From the NCBI RefSeq assembly GCF_030816195.1, contig NZ_JAUSXS010000001.1:3619501-3683500 (forward strand): a stretch of DNA of 64,000 nt. The letters run 5' to 3'. The notes beneath the pieces were generated by a model, which saw nothing but the letters and a program-made list of their open reading frames with translations, had not been told where the DNA came from and ran no database searches. Made by a program: the position numbers and the translations under genes. Shown piece after piece: positions 17,942 to 26,763 of the stretch; the stretch's first letter is position 1; every line of letters starts with the position of its first letter. Origin of the DNA: Pseudomonas sp. W4I3 (GTDB lineage Bacteria > Pseudomonadota > Gammaproteobacteria > Pseudomonadales > Pseudomonadaceae).

Positions 17942-18727
17942 ATGAGTAACATGAACGACGATTTGAAGCAGTCAGGCTCCACCACCACCGCACAATCCAC
18001 GGTTTCCATGGAACAGATCAAAACCGGTCGAGTCCTTGATTTCACCTGGGCGCCCAACGCCAACACCACGACCACCATCGTCTCGGCGGACTTTGTCGAC
18101 TACAAGGTCGATACCTCCCAAGGCAGCCCGACGGGCGACAGTCACTCAATAGCGCGGTTCACCTATGTCCAGGGCAAAGGCGGTGGCCAGATCGATACGC
18201 TGTTTCTTGAAGAGATGCGTGCAGGTGTACGTGCCAACGCCCGGATCGGGCTGATGGTGGGACGCAAATGGGTGATGGACTCCAACGCAGAGGTGTCCGG
18301 CAGCATCGGCACCTACGTTGTGGAGCAGTTCGATGACATGCGCGCCAGTGTCAATTATGTTGGCGCCTTCGCCCGTGTCTTCGCCGATCCCAGGATGGTC
18401 AGCTATCACGCCGGCGGCCATGTGCACACCAACGCCTCGATCACTGCCAGCAGACCTTTGACCATGGCCGATTCAGGCAAGTCGATTCTGGTCATCAGCA
18501 ACACTGACGTCACGCTGACTATCGATGACGATGTGACTGAGGGGTTCAAGGCCACACTGATCCAGGCGGCCGCCGGCAAGATCAACATCGTCGCCTCCGG
18601 CGGCCACACGCTCTACAGCAATGCCGGGCGCCGAACAGGCACACTCGCGCCACTGGATGAGCTGGAGATCAGCACCTTTCCGGCCGGTCCGGTATTCCTG
18701 GCCTTTCGCGCAAGGCCTGCCGCCTGA
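17942..18727 (+). CDS. hypothetical protein, possibly phage-structural, behind a LexA box
   Basis: 261 residues, with a second ATG at codon 4. There is no signal peptide or membrane segment. The N-terminal 25 residues are Ser/Thr/Gln-rich and probably disordered. The middle is unrecognised. The last about 95 residues ('MADSGKSILVISNTDVTLTI', then 'GFKATLIQAAAGKINIVASG') have the repeated-strand look of phage tail-fibre or needle tip modules. It is a lone gene between the aminotransferase relic and an ABC exporter, preceded by a LexA-like box. An SOS-induced phage-derived or toxin-like role is possible but unproven. Confidence 0.55.
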   Translation: MSNMNDDLKQSGSTTTAQSTVSMEQIKTGRVLDFTWAPNANTTTTIVSADFVDYKVDTSQGSPTGDSHSIARFTYVQGKGGGQIDTLFLEEMRAGVRANARIGLMVGRKWVMDSNAEVSGSIGTYVVEQFDDMRASVNYVGAFARVFADPRMVSYHAGGHVHTNASITASRPLTMADSGKSILVISNTDVTLTIDDDVTEGFKATLIQAAAGKINIVASGGHTLYSNAGRRTGTLAPLDELEISTFPAGPVFLAFRARPAA

Positions 18728-18769
18728 AGCACTGCAGTCTGAAGGGGGGATTGGACGGGCGCTCGGGAC

Positions 18770-20587
18770 CTAGCGATACCCGCGCGCCTGTACATCGAAC
18801 AACTCGGCATAGCGCCCACCCGCCGCCATCAGTTGGTGATGGCTGCCCTCCTCCAGGATTCGCCCGCCGTCCAGCACGATGATGTGGTCGGCATTGCGCA
18901 CGCTGGAGAATCGATGGGAAATCAACAACGTCATGCGGCCCTTGGCGTGTTCGCGAAAGTGCTCGAACACCGCCGCCTCGGCGCCGGCGTCCAGCGCAGC
19001 CGTCGGCTCGTCAAGAATCAGCAGATCCGCCTCTTGGCGCATATACGCGCGGGACAAGGCGACTTTCTGCCATTGCCCACCCGACAACTCCTGGCCGCCA
19101 AGCCAGCGCCCCAACTGTGTGCCGTAGGTCCTGCTCAGGCGCTCGATGAATTCCGCGGCCACTCCCTGGGTTGCGGCAGTGCGCCAGCGCGCCTCGTCAT
19201 TCAACGCATCGACGTCACCCACTCCAAGGTTCTCGCCGACGGTCATCTGGTAGCGGATGTAATCCTGGAAAATCACCCCAATGCGCTGGCGCAGTGTTTG
19301 TTCATCCCAGTCCTGCAAGTCGCTGCCATCCAGCAGAATGCGTCCCTCGTGGGGGGTATACAGGCGCGTGAGCAGTTTGATCAGGCTGGTTTTGCCCGAG
19401 CCATTCTCGCCCACCAGGGCCAGGCTTTGCCCCGGCGGCAAGTGCAGGTTGATGTCGGTCAATGCCGGCCGCTCAGCGCCGGGGTAACTGAACCCCACGT
19501 GCTCGCAACGCAGGCCGTCGCCGGGACGCGCGCCCTGGGTAAGCCGGCCACTCGGCACGACCACAGGGGTTAGCAGGTACTCATACAGGTCCGACAAAAA
19601 CAGGCTGTCGTCATACAGGCCGGCAATCGCGCTGAGGCTGGCGGTGATCGCGCTTTGCCCCTGCTTGAACAGCACGATGTACATGGTCATCTGTCCCAGG
19701 CTGGTCTGGCCGCGCACGGTGTCCAGCACCACCCAGGCGTACGCCACATAAAACGCCGCAGTGCCCAGCAGGCCCAGGGCAAAGCCCCAGGCATCCCGGC
19801 GCACCGTCAACTGGCGGTCTTCGGTGTACAAGCGCCGGGCGTTGTCGCGGTAGCGTTTGAGGAACAGCGGCGCCAGGCCGAACAGCTTGACCTCTTTGGC
19901 ATGGGTCTCGTGGGACAGCAGCGATTCCAGGTAATTCTGCTGACGGGTCTCGGGCGCGCGTCGGTGGAACAGACGAAACGCATTGCCCGAGAAATGCGTC
20001 TCGGCGAAAAACACCGGTAAGGCGCCGACCACCAGAATCACCAGCGCCCACGGCGAAAAGTGCACTAACAGCACGGCAAAGCTGATCAGCGAGATCAGGT
20101 TCTGCACCAGCCCCAGGCCCTTGGTGACCAGGCTCAGCGGCCGTGTCGACGCGCCCTGGCGCACGCGCACCAGCTTGTCGTGGAACTCGGCGTCTTCAAA
20201 TTGCAGGAGTGAGAGGGTCTGGGCTTTCTCCAGAATCATCAGGTTGACCTTCACCCCCAACTGCACCCGCAGCAACGATTGCTGCATCGACAACGCGCGC
20301 TGGGCGGCGGCCAGCAGCGCCAACACGCCCGCCTCGGCCAGCACGTACTGCATCACGGGCCACACGGGCGCCTGGCTGCCGGCGGCATGGATCTGCATCG
20401 CGTGCACCACGCCATCGACAATACGCTGGCCGATCCAGGCCGCCAGCGCAGGCAACAGACCGGCAATGATGGTGGCCAGCAGCAGGCCTATGAACAGGGG
20501 ACGCGACGTCCCCCACACCAGCTTCAGTGCTCTGCGCGCCTGAATGGAAAACGCGCTCAATCGATTCAACAGCACCATGAATGGCAT
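18770..20587 (-). CDS. ABC exporter, fused membrane and ATPase domains
   Basis: About 605 residues. An N-terminal six-helix membrane domain (about residues 20-320) precedes an ATPase domain with Walker A 'VGENGSGKTSLIK', signature 'LSGGQWQKVALSRA', Walker B 'LLILDEPTAAL' and the switch 'ISHRFSSV'. This is a half-transporter that would work as a dimer in the inner membrane; its substrate is unknown. The start is uncertain: ATGs at 20587 and 20578 share one GGAG, and an in-frame upstream extension to 20668 looks non-coding. It is divergent from the TonB-dependent receptor, so it may belong to the same uptake/export system. Confidence 0.8.
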   Translation of the reverse strand: MPFMVLLNRLSAFSIQARRALKLVWGTSRPLFIGLLLATIIAGLLPALAAWIGQRIVDGVVHAMQIHAAGSQAPVWPVMQYVLAEAGVLALLAAAQRALSMQQSLLRVQLGVKVNLMILEKAQTLSLLQFEDAEFHDKLVRVRQGASTRPLSLVTKGLGLVQNLISLISFAVLLVHFSPWALVILVVGALPVFFAETHFSGNAFRLFHRRAPETRQQNYLESLLSHETHAKEVKLFGLAPLFLKRYRDNARRLYTEDRQLTVRRDAWGFALGLLGTAAFYVAYAWVVLDTVRGQTSLGQMTMYIVLFKQGQSAITASLSAIAGLYDDSLFLSDLYEYLLTPVVVPSGRLTQGARPGDGLRCEHVGFSYPGAERPALTDINLHLPPGQSLALVGENGSGKTSLIKLLTRLYTPHEGRILLDGSDLQDWDEQTLRQRIGVIFQDYIRYQMTVGENLGVGDVDALNDEARWRTAATQGVAAEFIERLSRTYGTQLGRWLGGQELSGGQWQKVALSRAYMRQEADLLILDEPTAALDAGAEAAVFEHFREHAKGRMTLLISHRFSSVRNADHIIVLDGGRILEEGSHHQLMAAGGRYAELFDVQARGYR

Positions 20588-20846
20588 GGACTCCGTATGG
20601 GGGCTGGGGTGAGACCGGTGGATTATGACAGGCGATGACGTTGCGCACATCCAACGGCGAAGCGACACGCCGCACCGGCCAGATAATAAAAATAGATGAT
20701 CTTATTAAAACGAAAGATAACAATATCTGATAATTAGCTTATTCCAAAAAAGAATTTCCCCGCAGTTTTTTATAGAGATACCTTCGTTTCACAGACCGAC
20801 CCCATGCCTGGCGGAGGACGTACTCCCGACATGGATCTCTCTTGAT

Positions 20847-23269
20847 ATGCCAGATATTTATCTCCCCGCCCCGCTGAAAAAATTCCACCTGTCGCTGTTG
20901 ACCAGCTCGCTGCTGCTGGCGGCGCTGCCCGCCTGTGCCGAGGACGCCAAGCTCGGCACGGTAAAACGGTGATTTCCACTGGTTTGCGCGGCCAGGAGCG
21001 CACCGTCGCCGACAGCCCGGCACCCATTGATGTGATCAACAGCGAGCAGTTGCTAAAGACCGGCCGCGCCGAGTTGTCCGAGGCGATTGCCAAGCTGCTG
21101 CCCTCCTTCAACTTCGGCACCAATATCGCCGGCTACAACTCGGTGACCCGCCCGCTGAGCAACCGCAGCCTCGGCCCGGCCTACACCCTGGTGCTGGTCA
21201 ACGGCAAACGGCGCCACAACGGCGCCACCGGCCAGCGCGGCTCGATCGACAACAGCGGCGCGAATGCCGTGGACATCGACCTGATCCCGGTCAGCTCGGT
21301 CGACCATATCGAAGTCCTCAAGGACAGCGCCGCCGCCCAGTACGGCTCGGATGCGGTGGCTGGGGTGATCAACATCATCCTCAAGTCCGCCAACAACGGC
21401 GGGCACCTGGAGACCAGCTATGGCCAGTTGTATTCCGGCCAGGGCGAAACCATCAAGGTCGCCGGCGACCAGGGTTTCAAGCTCGGCGATGGCGGCTTCT
21501 TCCACCTCTCGGCCGATGCGCGCAAACGCGGCGAAGCCTCCTGGAACGACAAGGCCGACAGCAGCGTACGCGCCTTCAACGATCCGGCCAAGGAAGCGGC
21601 CTGGGACCGGGTGGCAATCAAGAACGGCGACCCCGACCTCAAGGCCTTCAACCTGGCCTACAACGCCGAGCTGCCGCTGGAGGACCTGACCCTTTATTCG
21701 TTCTCCACCTACGGCGAGCGCGACGCCGAAGCGGCCAATTATTTCCGTCTGCCCACCGGCCGCGCGGCGGTGCCCGAGGCGTTCCCCGACGGCTACTACC
21801 CGCTGAACAACATCAAGGACCGCGACTACCAGTTGCTGTTTGGCGGCAAGGGCCAAGTGGCCGAGTGGAACTGGGACCTGAGCACCACCTACGGGCGCAA
21901 CAATGTGCACCACTCCAGCGACCTGAATATCAACCCGTCGCTGGGCACCGCCTCGCCGACCCAATTCGACAACCTGGCGACCTTTCGCTTCGAGCAATGG
22001 GTCAACAACCTCGACTTCACCCGCCGTTACGACAGCCTGTTCAACCTCACGGCACCGGTGCAGGTGTCGGCCGGCCTGGAGCATCGCTGGGAGCATTTCA
22101 GCACCTTCGCCGGCGACCCCGAGGCCTACCTCACCGGCACCTACCCGGCGGCATCGGGCGCACAGGCGGCAGTGACCATTCGCCCCGAAGATGAGGTCAG
22201 CCTGATCCGCAACAACTACGCCGGCTACCTGGACCTGGGCTTTGACCTCACCGAGCGCTGGTTCCTCGATGTGGCCGGGCGGGTCGAACATTACGACGAT
22301 GACTCAGGCAACACCTTCGGCCTCAAGGTGAACTCGCGCTACGAGCTGACCGACAGCGTGGCGGTGCGCGGCACCGTCGGCACTGGTTTCCGTGCGCCGT
22401 CGCTGACCCAGATCGGCTACACCGTGGCAGACAACCGCGTGGCCACCGACGTCAACGGCAACGTGGTTCCGGCCGTCACCCGCCTGACCCCGTCGGGCAG
22501 CAACCTGGCCAAGGCGCTGGGTGGCGATGACCTGAAACCGGAGAAGTCGCGCAACCTCGGCCTGGGCCTCACCTGGCAACCCGCGCCGCGCACCAGCATC
22601 ACCGCCGACGCCTACCTGATCGACATCGACGACCGTATCGCCCTGACCAGCAATATCTATGACCAGGGCAATGGCGCAGTCAACGCGATCCTCGCCGCCC
22701 AGGGCGTGCCCACCGGCACCTGGGTCAACTATTACACCAACGCCTTCGACACCCGCACCCGTGGCCTGGATGTGGTCGCCGACCACACCACGCCGCTGGA
22801 TGCCTGGGGCGACGTGCGCTGGAGCCTGGGGTTCAACTGGAACAAAACCACTATCGAAGGCACCCGCGACACCCCGGCCGCACTGAACGGTTCCGGCGTG
22901 ACCCTGGTGGGCCGCGACCGCGAGGGTGACCTCACGCAGGCGTCGCCCAAGACCAAGTGGATCCTCGGCGCGAACTGGAAGGTCCGGGACCTCGCGGTCA
23001 ACCTGCAAACCGCCCGCTACGGCGCGGTCAAGACCCTGGCGGTCAACCCCACCGGGGACCGCAGCTTCGGCGCCAAATGGATCACCGACCTCGACGTCAG
23101 CTACACCTTCGTCGACAGCATCACCGTCAGCATCGGCGGCACCAACATCTTCGACGTGCGCCCCGACCGGCACGCCGTCTACAGCAACCTGGGCCTGGCG
23201 CCTTACGGCAACCCGCCGTTCTATCCGGGCGGCGGCTACTGGTACACCAAGCTGGCCTACGACTTCTGA
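20847..23269 (+). pseudogene. TonB-dependent receptor with frameshift after the signal peptide
   Basis: The body (frame from 20969 to 23269) is a TonB-dependent outer-membrane receptor. It has the plug ('DSPAPIDVINSEQLLKTG', 'TLVLVNGKRRHNG', 'IEVLKDSAAAQYGSDAVAGV') and a 22-strand-type barrel ending '..YTKLAYDF'. The signal peptide ('SLLTSSLLLAALPACAED') is in another frame, starting at the ATG 20847 and hitting a stop at about 20970. The frames join at the A-run in GTAAAACGG (20961-20969); one extra A would restore a normal receptor of about 808 residues. This may be an inactivating mutation, slippage-based phase variation or a sequencing error. It probably shares an operon with the ABC importer downstream. 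Confidence 0.8.
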
Positions 23270-23296
23270 TTCACATCGCCAAACGAGGGCACCCCA

Positions 23297-24928
23297 TTGA
23301 ACACCTCCAACTTGATGAGCCGTCTGCTGGCCCCCTGCGCCCTGGCAATCAGCCTGGCCGCCTGCTCACCTTCGGGTGACCCGGCGCAAGCGAACAAAAC
23401 CCTGAACATTGCATTTTTTGGCGACAACACCACCCTGGTCAGCGTCGACCCGTTCCAGGTCTACTGGCTGGAACACCGCGTGCTGCTGCGCAATGTCGCC
23501 GAGTCGCTCACCGATCAGGACCCGGCCACCGGCAAGATCATCCCCTGGCTGGCCAAGCGCTGGGAGATCAGTGACGACGCGCTGACCTACACCTTTCACC
23601 TGCGCGACAACGTGACGTTCAGCAACGGCGAGCGCTTCGACGCGAAAGCGGTGAAAACCGCGTTCGACAGCGACAAGGCCCTGGCCACCGAGCTGCCGGC
23701 GACCTTCGGCGCCACCTACCTGGCGGGTTATGACCACGCCGAAGTGGTCGACGACTTTACCGTCAAGCTGGTACTGGCCAAACCCAACGCGGGCTTTTTA
23801 CAAGCCACCTCTACCACCAACCTGGCAATCCTCGCGCCCGCGTCCTATGCACTCACGGTCAAGGAGCGCTCTCTGGGCAAGATCATCGGCACCGGGCCGT
23901 TTGTGCTGGCCAGCTATACCCCGGAAGTCGGCGCGCACCTGACCAAACGCAAAGGTTACGCGTGGCCCTCGGCAAATATGAAGAACCCGGGTGAGGCACA
24001 CCTGGACGCCGTCGACATCAGCTACATCCCTGAAGAGAGCGTGCGCAACGGCCTGTTCCTGCAGGGCAAAGCCGACATCCTGTGGCCACGCAACCCGTTT
24101 TCGGAAGTCGACCTGAAGCTGTTCCAGTCCAAGGGCGCGACCATCCAGAGCCGCTCACTGCCCGGCCCGGCGCTGAACCTGTACCCCAACACCCGTGGCG
24201 AACGCATCCTCGCCGATCAACGCGTGCGCCTGGCCGTGCAGAAGTCCATCGACCGCAGAAGCTACGCCAGCACCGTGTATAACGCCGAGTTTCCGGTGGT
24301 AGACGGCATCTTCGACGTGACCACGCCTTACTTCAAAAGCCAGGGCAGCAAGCTCGGCTACGACCCGGCAGCTGCCGAAAAACTGTTGGATCAAGCCGGC
24401 TGGGCCAAGGGCGCGGACGGTTACCGCAGCAAAAACGGCAAGCGCCTGAGCCTGAGCTACAACATCAGCCCGGCCGAAACTGCGGGTGACGTGCTGATCC
24501 AAGACCAACTGCGCAAGGTCGGCATCGAGTTGAAACTCAGCGTGGTGACCCGCGCCGAATGGGTGGCCAACAACTCCGCCGGCAACTACGACCTGACCAT
24601 CAACTACATGACCCGCGCCGACCCGATCATCCTGCAAACCATCCTCGACCCGCGCAGCGCCAACAGCTCCACCGTGGCCACTAACACCTACGAACCGGCC
24701 ACCCTGGAAGCAGCCAAGGGCTTGTTCGATGCCGGCATTACGGCCACCCAAGGCGCACAACGTGCCGCCGCCTATGGTGCCCTGCAGGACCTGCTGGTCG
24801 ACGAAAGCTCGGCGTTCCCGGTGTACGAGCGCGTGTGGCAGGCGGCAACGTCGCCCAAGGTGAAGAACTTTCGCTGGACCGCCGAGGGCTTCGCGCTGCT
24901 GGGTGATATCGAGATCGGCACGCCATGA
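23297..24928 (+). CDS. SBP family 5 lipoprotein of a peptide/nickel-type ABC importer
   Basis: 543 residues. It starts with TTG at 23297 (GAGG 8 nt upstream; an ATG lies six codons later) and carries a lipoprotein signal ending 'LAACSPSG'. The SBP5 fold is clear: 'ITWLAKRWEIS'-like entry ('IIPWLAKRWEISDDALTYTF'), 'VTFSNGERFDAKAVKTAFD' and 'IIGTGPFVLASY'. Such proteins bind oligopeptides, nickel chelates or metallophores in the periplasm. The TonB receptor 27 bp upstream suggests a ligand too large or scarce for porins, such as a metal chelate or siderophore-like peptide. Its stop overlaps the permease start (ATGA). Confidence 0.85.
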   Translation: MNTSNLMSRLLAPCALAISLAACSPSGDPAQANKTLNIAFFGDNTTLVSVDPFQVYWLEHRVLLRNVAESLTDQDPATGKIIPWLAKRWEISDDALTYTFHLRDNVTFSNGERFDAKAVKTAFDSDKALATELPATFGATYLAGYDHAEVVDDFTVKLVLAKPNAGFLQATSTTNLAILAPASYALTVKERSLGKIIGTGPFVLASYTPEVGAHLTKRKGYAWPSANMKNPGEAHLDAVDISYIPEESVRNGLFLQGKADILWPRNPFSEVDLKLFQSKGATIQSRSLPGPALNLYPNTRGERILADQRVRLAVQKSIDRRSYASTVYNAEFPVVDGIFDVTTPYFKSQGSKLGYDPAAAEKLLDQAGWAKGADGYRSKNGKRLSLSYNISPAETAGDVLIQDQLRKVGIELKLSVVTRAEWVANNSAGNYDLTINYMTRADPIILQTILDPRSANSSTVATNTYEPATLEAAKGLFDAGITATQGAQRAAAYGALQDLLVDESSAFPVYERVWQAATSPKVKNFRWTAEGFALLGDIEIGTP

Positions 24929-25875
24929 GTCGCTACCTGATCGGCCGCGTCGGCCAGGCCCTGCTGGTGCTATGGGGGGCCTATAGCATCACCTACTTCA
25001 TCCTCTACCTGCTGCCGGGCGACACGCTGTCGATCATGCTCAGCGCCTCGGGCATGGAAGCCGATTCATTGTCGGTGGCCGACCTGGCCAAGGCGCGGGC
25101 CTATTACGGCCTGGACAAGGGCCTGTTCGAGCAATATGTCGACCTGCTGCTGGGCGCCTTGCGCGGCGACTTCGGCCAGTCGCTGTCGCTGAACCGCCCG
25201 GTCGCCGATCTGCTCGCCGAGCGCCTGCCGCAAACCCTGTCCCTGGCCGGCCTGGCGATTGTGTTGTCGCTGGTCGGCGGCATCGGCCTGGCCTACCTGA
25301 CCGCTTATATTCGCTGGCAACCGCTGAAAAAAGTCCTGGCGCGCCTGCCTTCCCTGGGGTTTTCGGTGCCGGTGTTCTGGATGGGCCTGCTGCTGATCCA
25401 GGTGTTTGCCTTCGGCCTCGGCTGGTTCCCCGCCACCGGGAGCCGGGGCTTTGAAAGCCTGGTACTGCCGGCGATCACCCTGGCGATTCCCAGTGCGGCG
25501 GTGTATGCCCAAGTGCTGCAGCGCAGCTTCCAGGGCGTGTGGCAGGAGCCATATATCGTCACCGCCTACGCCAAGGGCTTGAGCCGCGCTCAGGTGCAGG
25601 CGCGACACGGGTTTCGCAACGCGGCGCTGCCCATTCTCACGCTGATCGGCCTGCAGGTGGGCAACACGGTGTCCGGTGCGGTGTTGGTGGAAACCATCTT
25701 CGCCCGCTCCGGTATCGGCCGCCTGGCCCAGGAGGCCGTGCTGCGCCAGGACATCCCGGTGGTGCTGGCGATTGTCGCGGTGTCGGCGGCGGCCTTTGTG
25801 CTGGTCAACCTGTTGGTGGACTTGCTGTACCCGTGGCTCGACCCGCGCATCGCCCACACGCCAAAGGTGTCCTAG
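24925..25875 (+). CDS. ABC importer permease, DppB/NikB type
   Basis: 316 residues with six predicted membrane helices. The start 'MSRYLIGRVGQALLVLWG' is typical of DppB-type permeases, and the EAA-loop region is 'EPYIVTAYAKGLSRAQVQ'. The ATG overlaps the stop of the SBP gene, so translation is coupled. It forms the inner-membrane channel together with the next gene. Confidence 0.88.
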   Translation: MSRYLIGRVGQALLVLWGAYSITYFILYLLPGDTLSIMLSASGMEADSLSVADLAKARAYYGLDKGLFEQYVDLLLGALRGDFGQSLSLNRPVADLLAERLPQTLSLAGLAIVLSLVGGIGLAYLTAYIRWQPLKKVLARLPSLGFSVPVFWMGLLLIQVFAFGLGWFPATGSRGFESLVLPAITLAIPSAAVYAQVLQRSFQGVWQEPYIVTAYAKGLSRAQVQARHGFRNAALPILTLIGLQVGNTVSGAVLVETIFARSGIGRLAQEAVLRQDIPVVLAIVAVSAAAFVLVNLLVDLLYPWLDPRIAHTPKVS

Positions 25876-25878
25876 ACC

Positions 25879-26763
25879 ATGACTATTCTTGAGCAAAACC
25901 TCGGCCTTACGACCCCACTCTGGCAACGCCGCACCCGCCGACAACGTGCCACGGCGGCGGCGATGCCCTTGCTGCGGCGACCGGGCTTCAGCCTGGCGGT
26001 GTTGATGGTGTTGTTTTCATTGCTGGCCGCCGTGGCGCCGCAGTGGTTGACCAGCTTCGACCCCTATGCCACCGCACCTGTGGTCAAGCTCACGGCGCCG
26101 AACCTGACCCACTGGTTCGGCACCGACGAGCTGGGCCGCGACCTGTACACCCGGGTGGTCTACGGCTCCAGCCTGTCGGTGCTGGCGGCCTTTCTGGCGG
26201 TGGGGATCGCGTTGTTGGGCGGGCTCGGGCTGGGCATTCTGTCCGGCTTTGCCGGTGGGCGTATCGATGCGCTGATCATGCGGTTTGTCGACGTGCTGCT
26301 CGCCCTGCCCGGCTTGCTGCTGGCCCTGGCGATTGTCACCGCCATCGGCTTCGGCACGGTGCCGGTGGCGATCGCCGTGGGCGTCGGGATTATCCCCGGA
26401 TTCGCCCGCACCACCCGCGCCGAAGTGCTGCGGGTCAAGACATTGCCGTACGTGGAAGCCGCACGCCTGGGCGGCGCCAGCTGGGGCCGCACCTTGCTGC
26501 GGCACATCCTGCCAAACGCCTGGGGGCCAGTGGCGGTACTGGCGACCCTGGATTTCGGTGCAGCCATCCTCGCCACCGCCGGCCTGAGTTTTCTCGGTTT
26601 CGGCGCCGCGCCTCCGGCCGCCGAATGGGGCACGTTGATCGCCAACGGTCGGCACTTTCTGATCACCGCCCCCTGGGTGTCGTTGCTGCCCGGCCTGTTC
26701 CTGGTCGCGGTGGTGTTCAGCCTCAACCACATTGCCCGCACGTTCGAGGAAGTCCAGCGATGA
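25879..26763 (+). CDS. ABC importer permease, DppC/NikC type
   Basis: 294 residues. An N-terminal cytoplasmic stretch is followed by 'LMVLFSLLAAVAPQWL' and the DppC hallmark 'HWFGTDELGRDLYTRVVYG', then the EAA loop 'LPYVEAARLGGASWGRTLLR'. It starts 3 bp after the DppB-type gene and overlaps the ATPase gene (ATGA at 26760). It is the second half of the transmembrane channel. Confidence 0.88.
   Translation: MTILEQNLGLTTPLWQRRTRRQRATAAAMPLLRRPGFSLAVLMVLFSLLAAVAPQWLTSFDPYATAPVVKLTAPNLTHWFGTDELGRDLYTRVVYGSSLSVLAAFLAVGIALLGGLGLGILSGFAGGRIDALIMRFVDVLLALPGLLLALAIVTAIGFGTVPVAIAVGVGIIPGFARTTRAEVLRVKTLPYVEAARLGGASWGRTLLRHILPNAWGPVAVLATLDFGAAILATAGLSFLGFGAAPPAAEWGTLIANGRHFLITAPWVSLLPGLFLVAVVFSLNHIARTFEEVQR

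Noticed and set aside
20690..20750. Fur box before the TonB receptor
   Set aside because: The AT-rich TGATAAT stretch matches only half of the Fur consensus; not enough to call.
21053..22291. 412-codon open frame on the minus strand opposite the TonB receptor
   Set aside because: Shadow frame; the receptor motifs are on the plus strand.
26043..26759. In-frame N-terminal extension of the tandem ATPase
   Set aside because: It is the DppC-type permease read in another frame; the ATPase starts at the ATG overlapping the permease stop.
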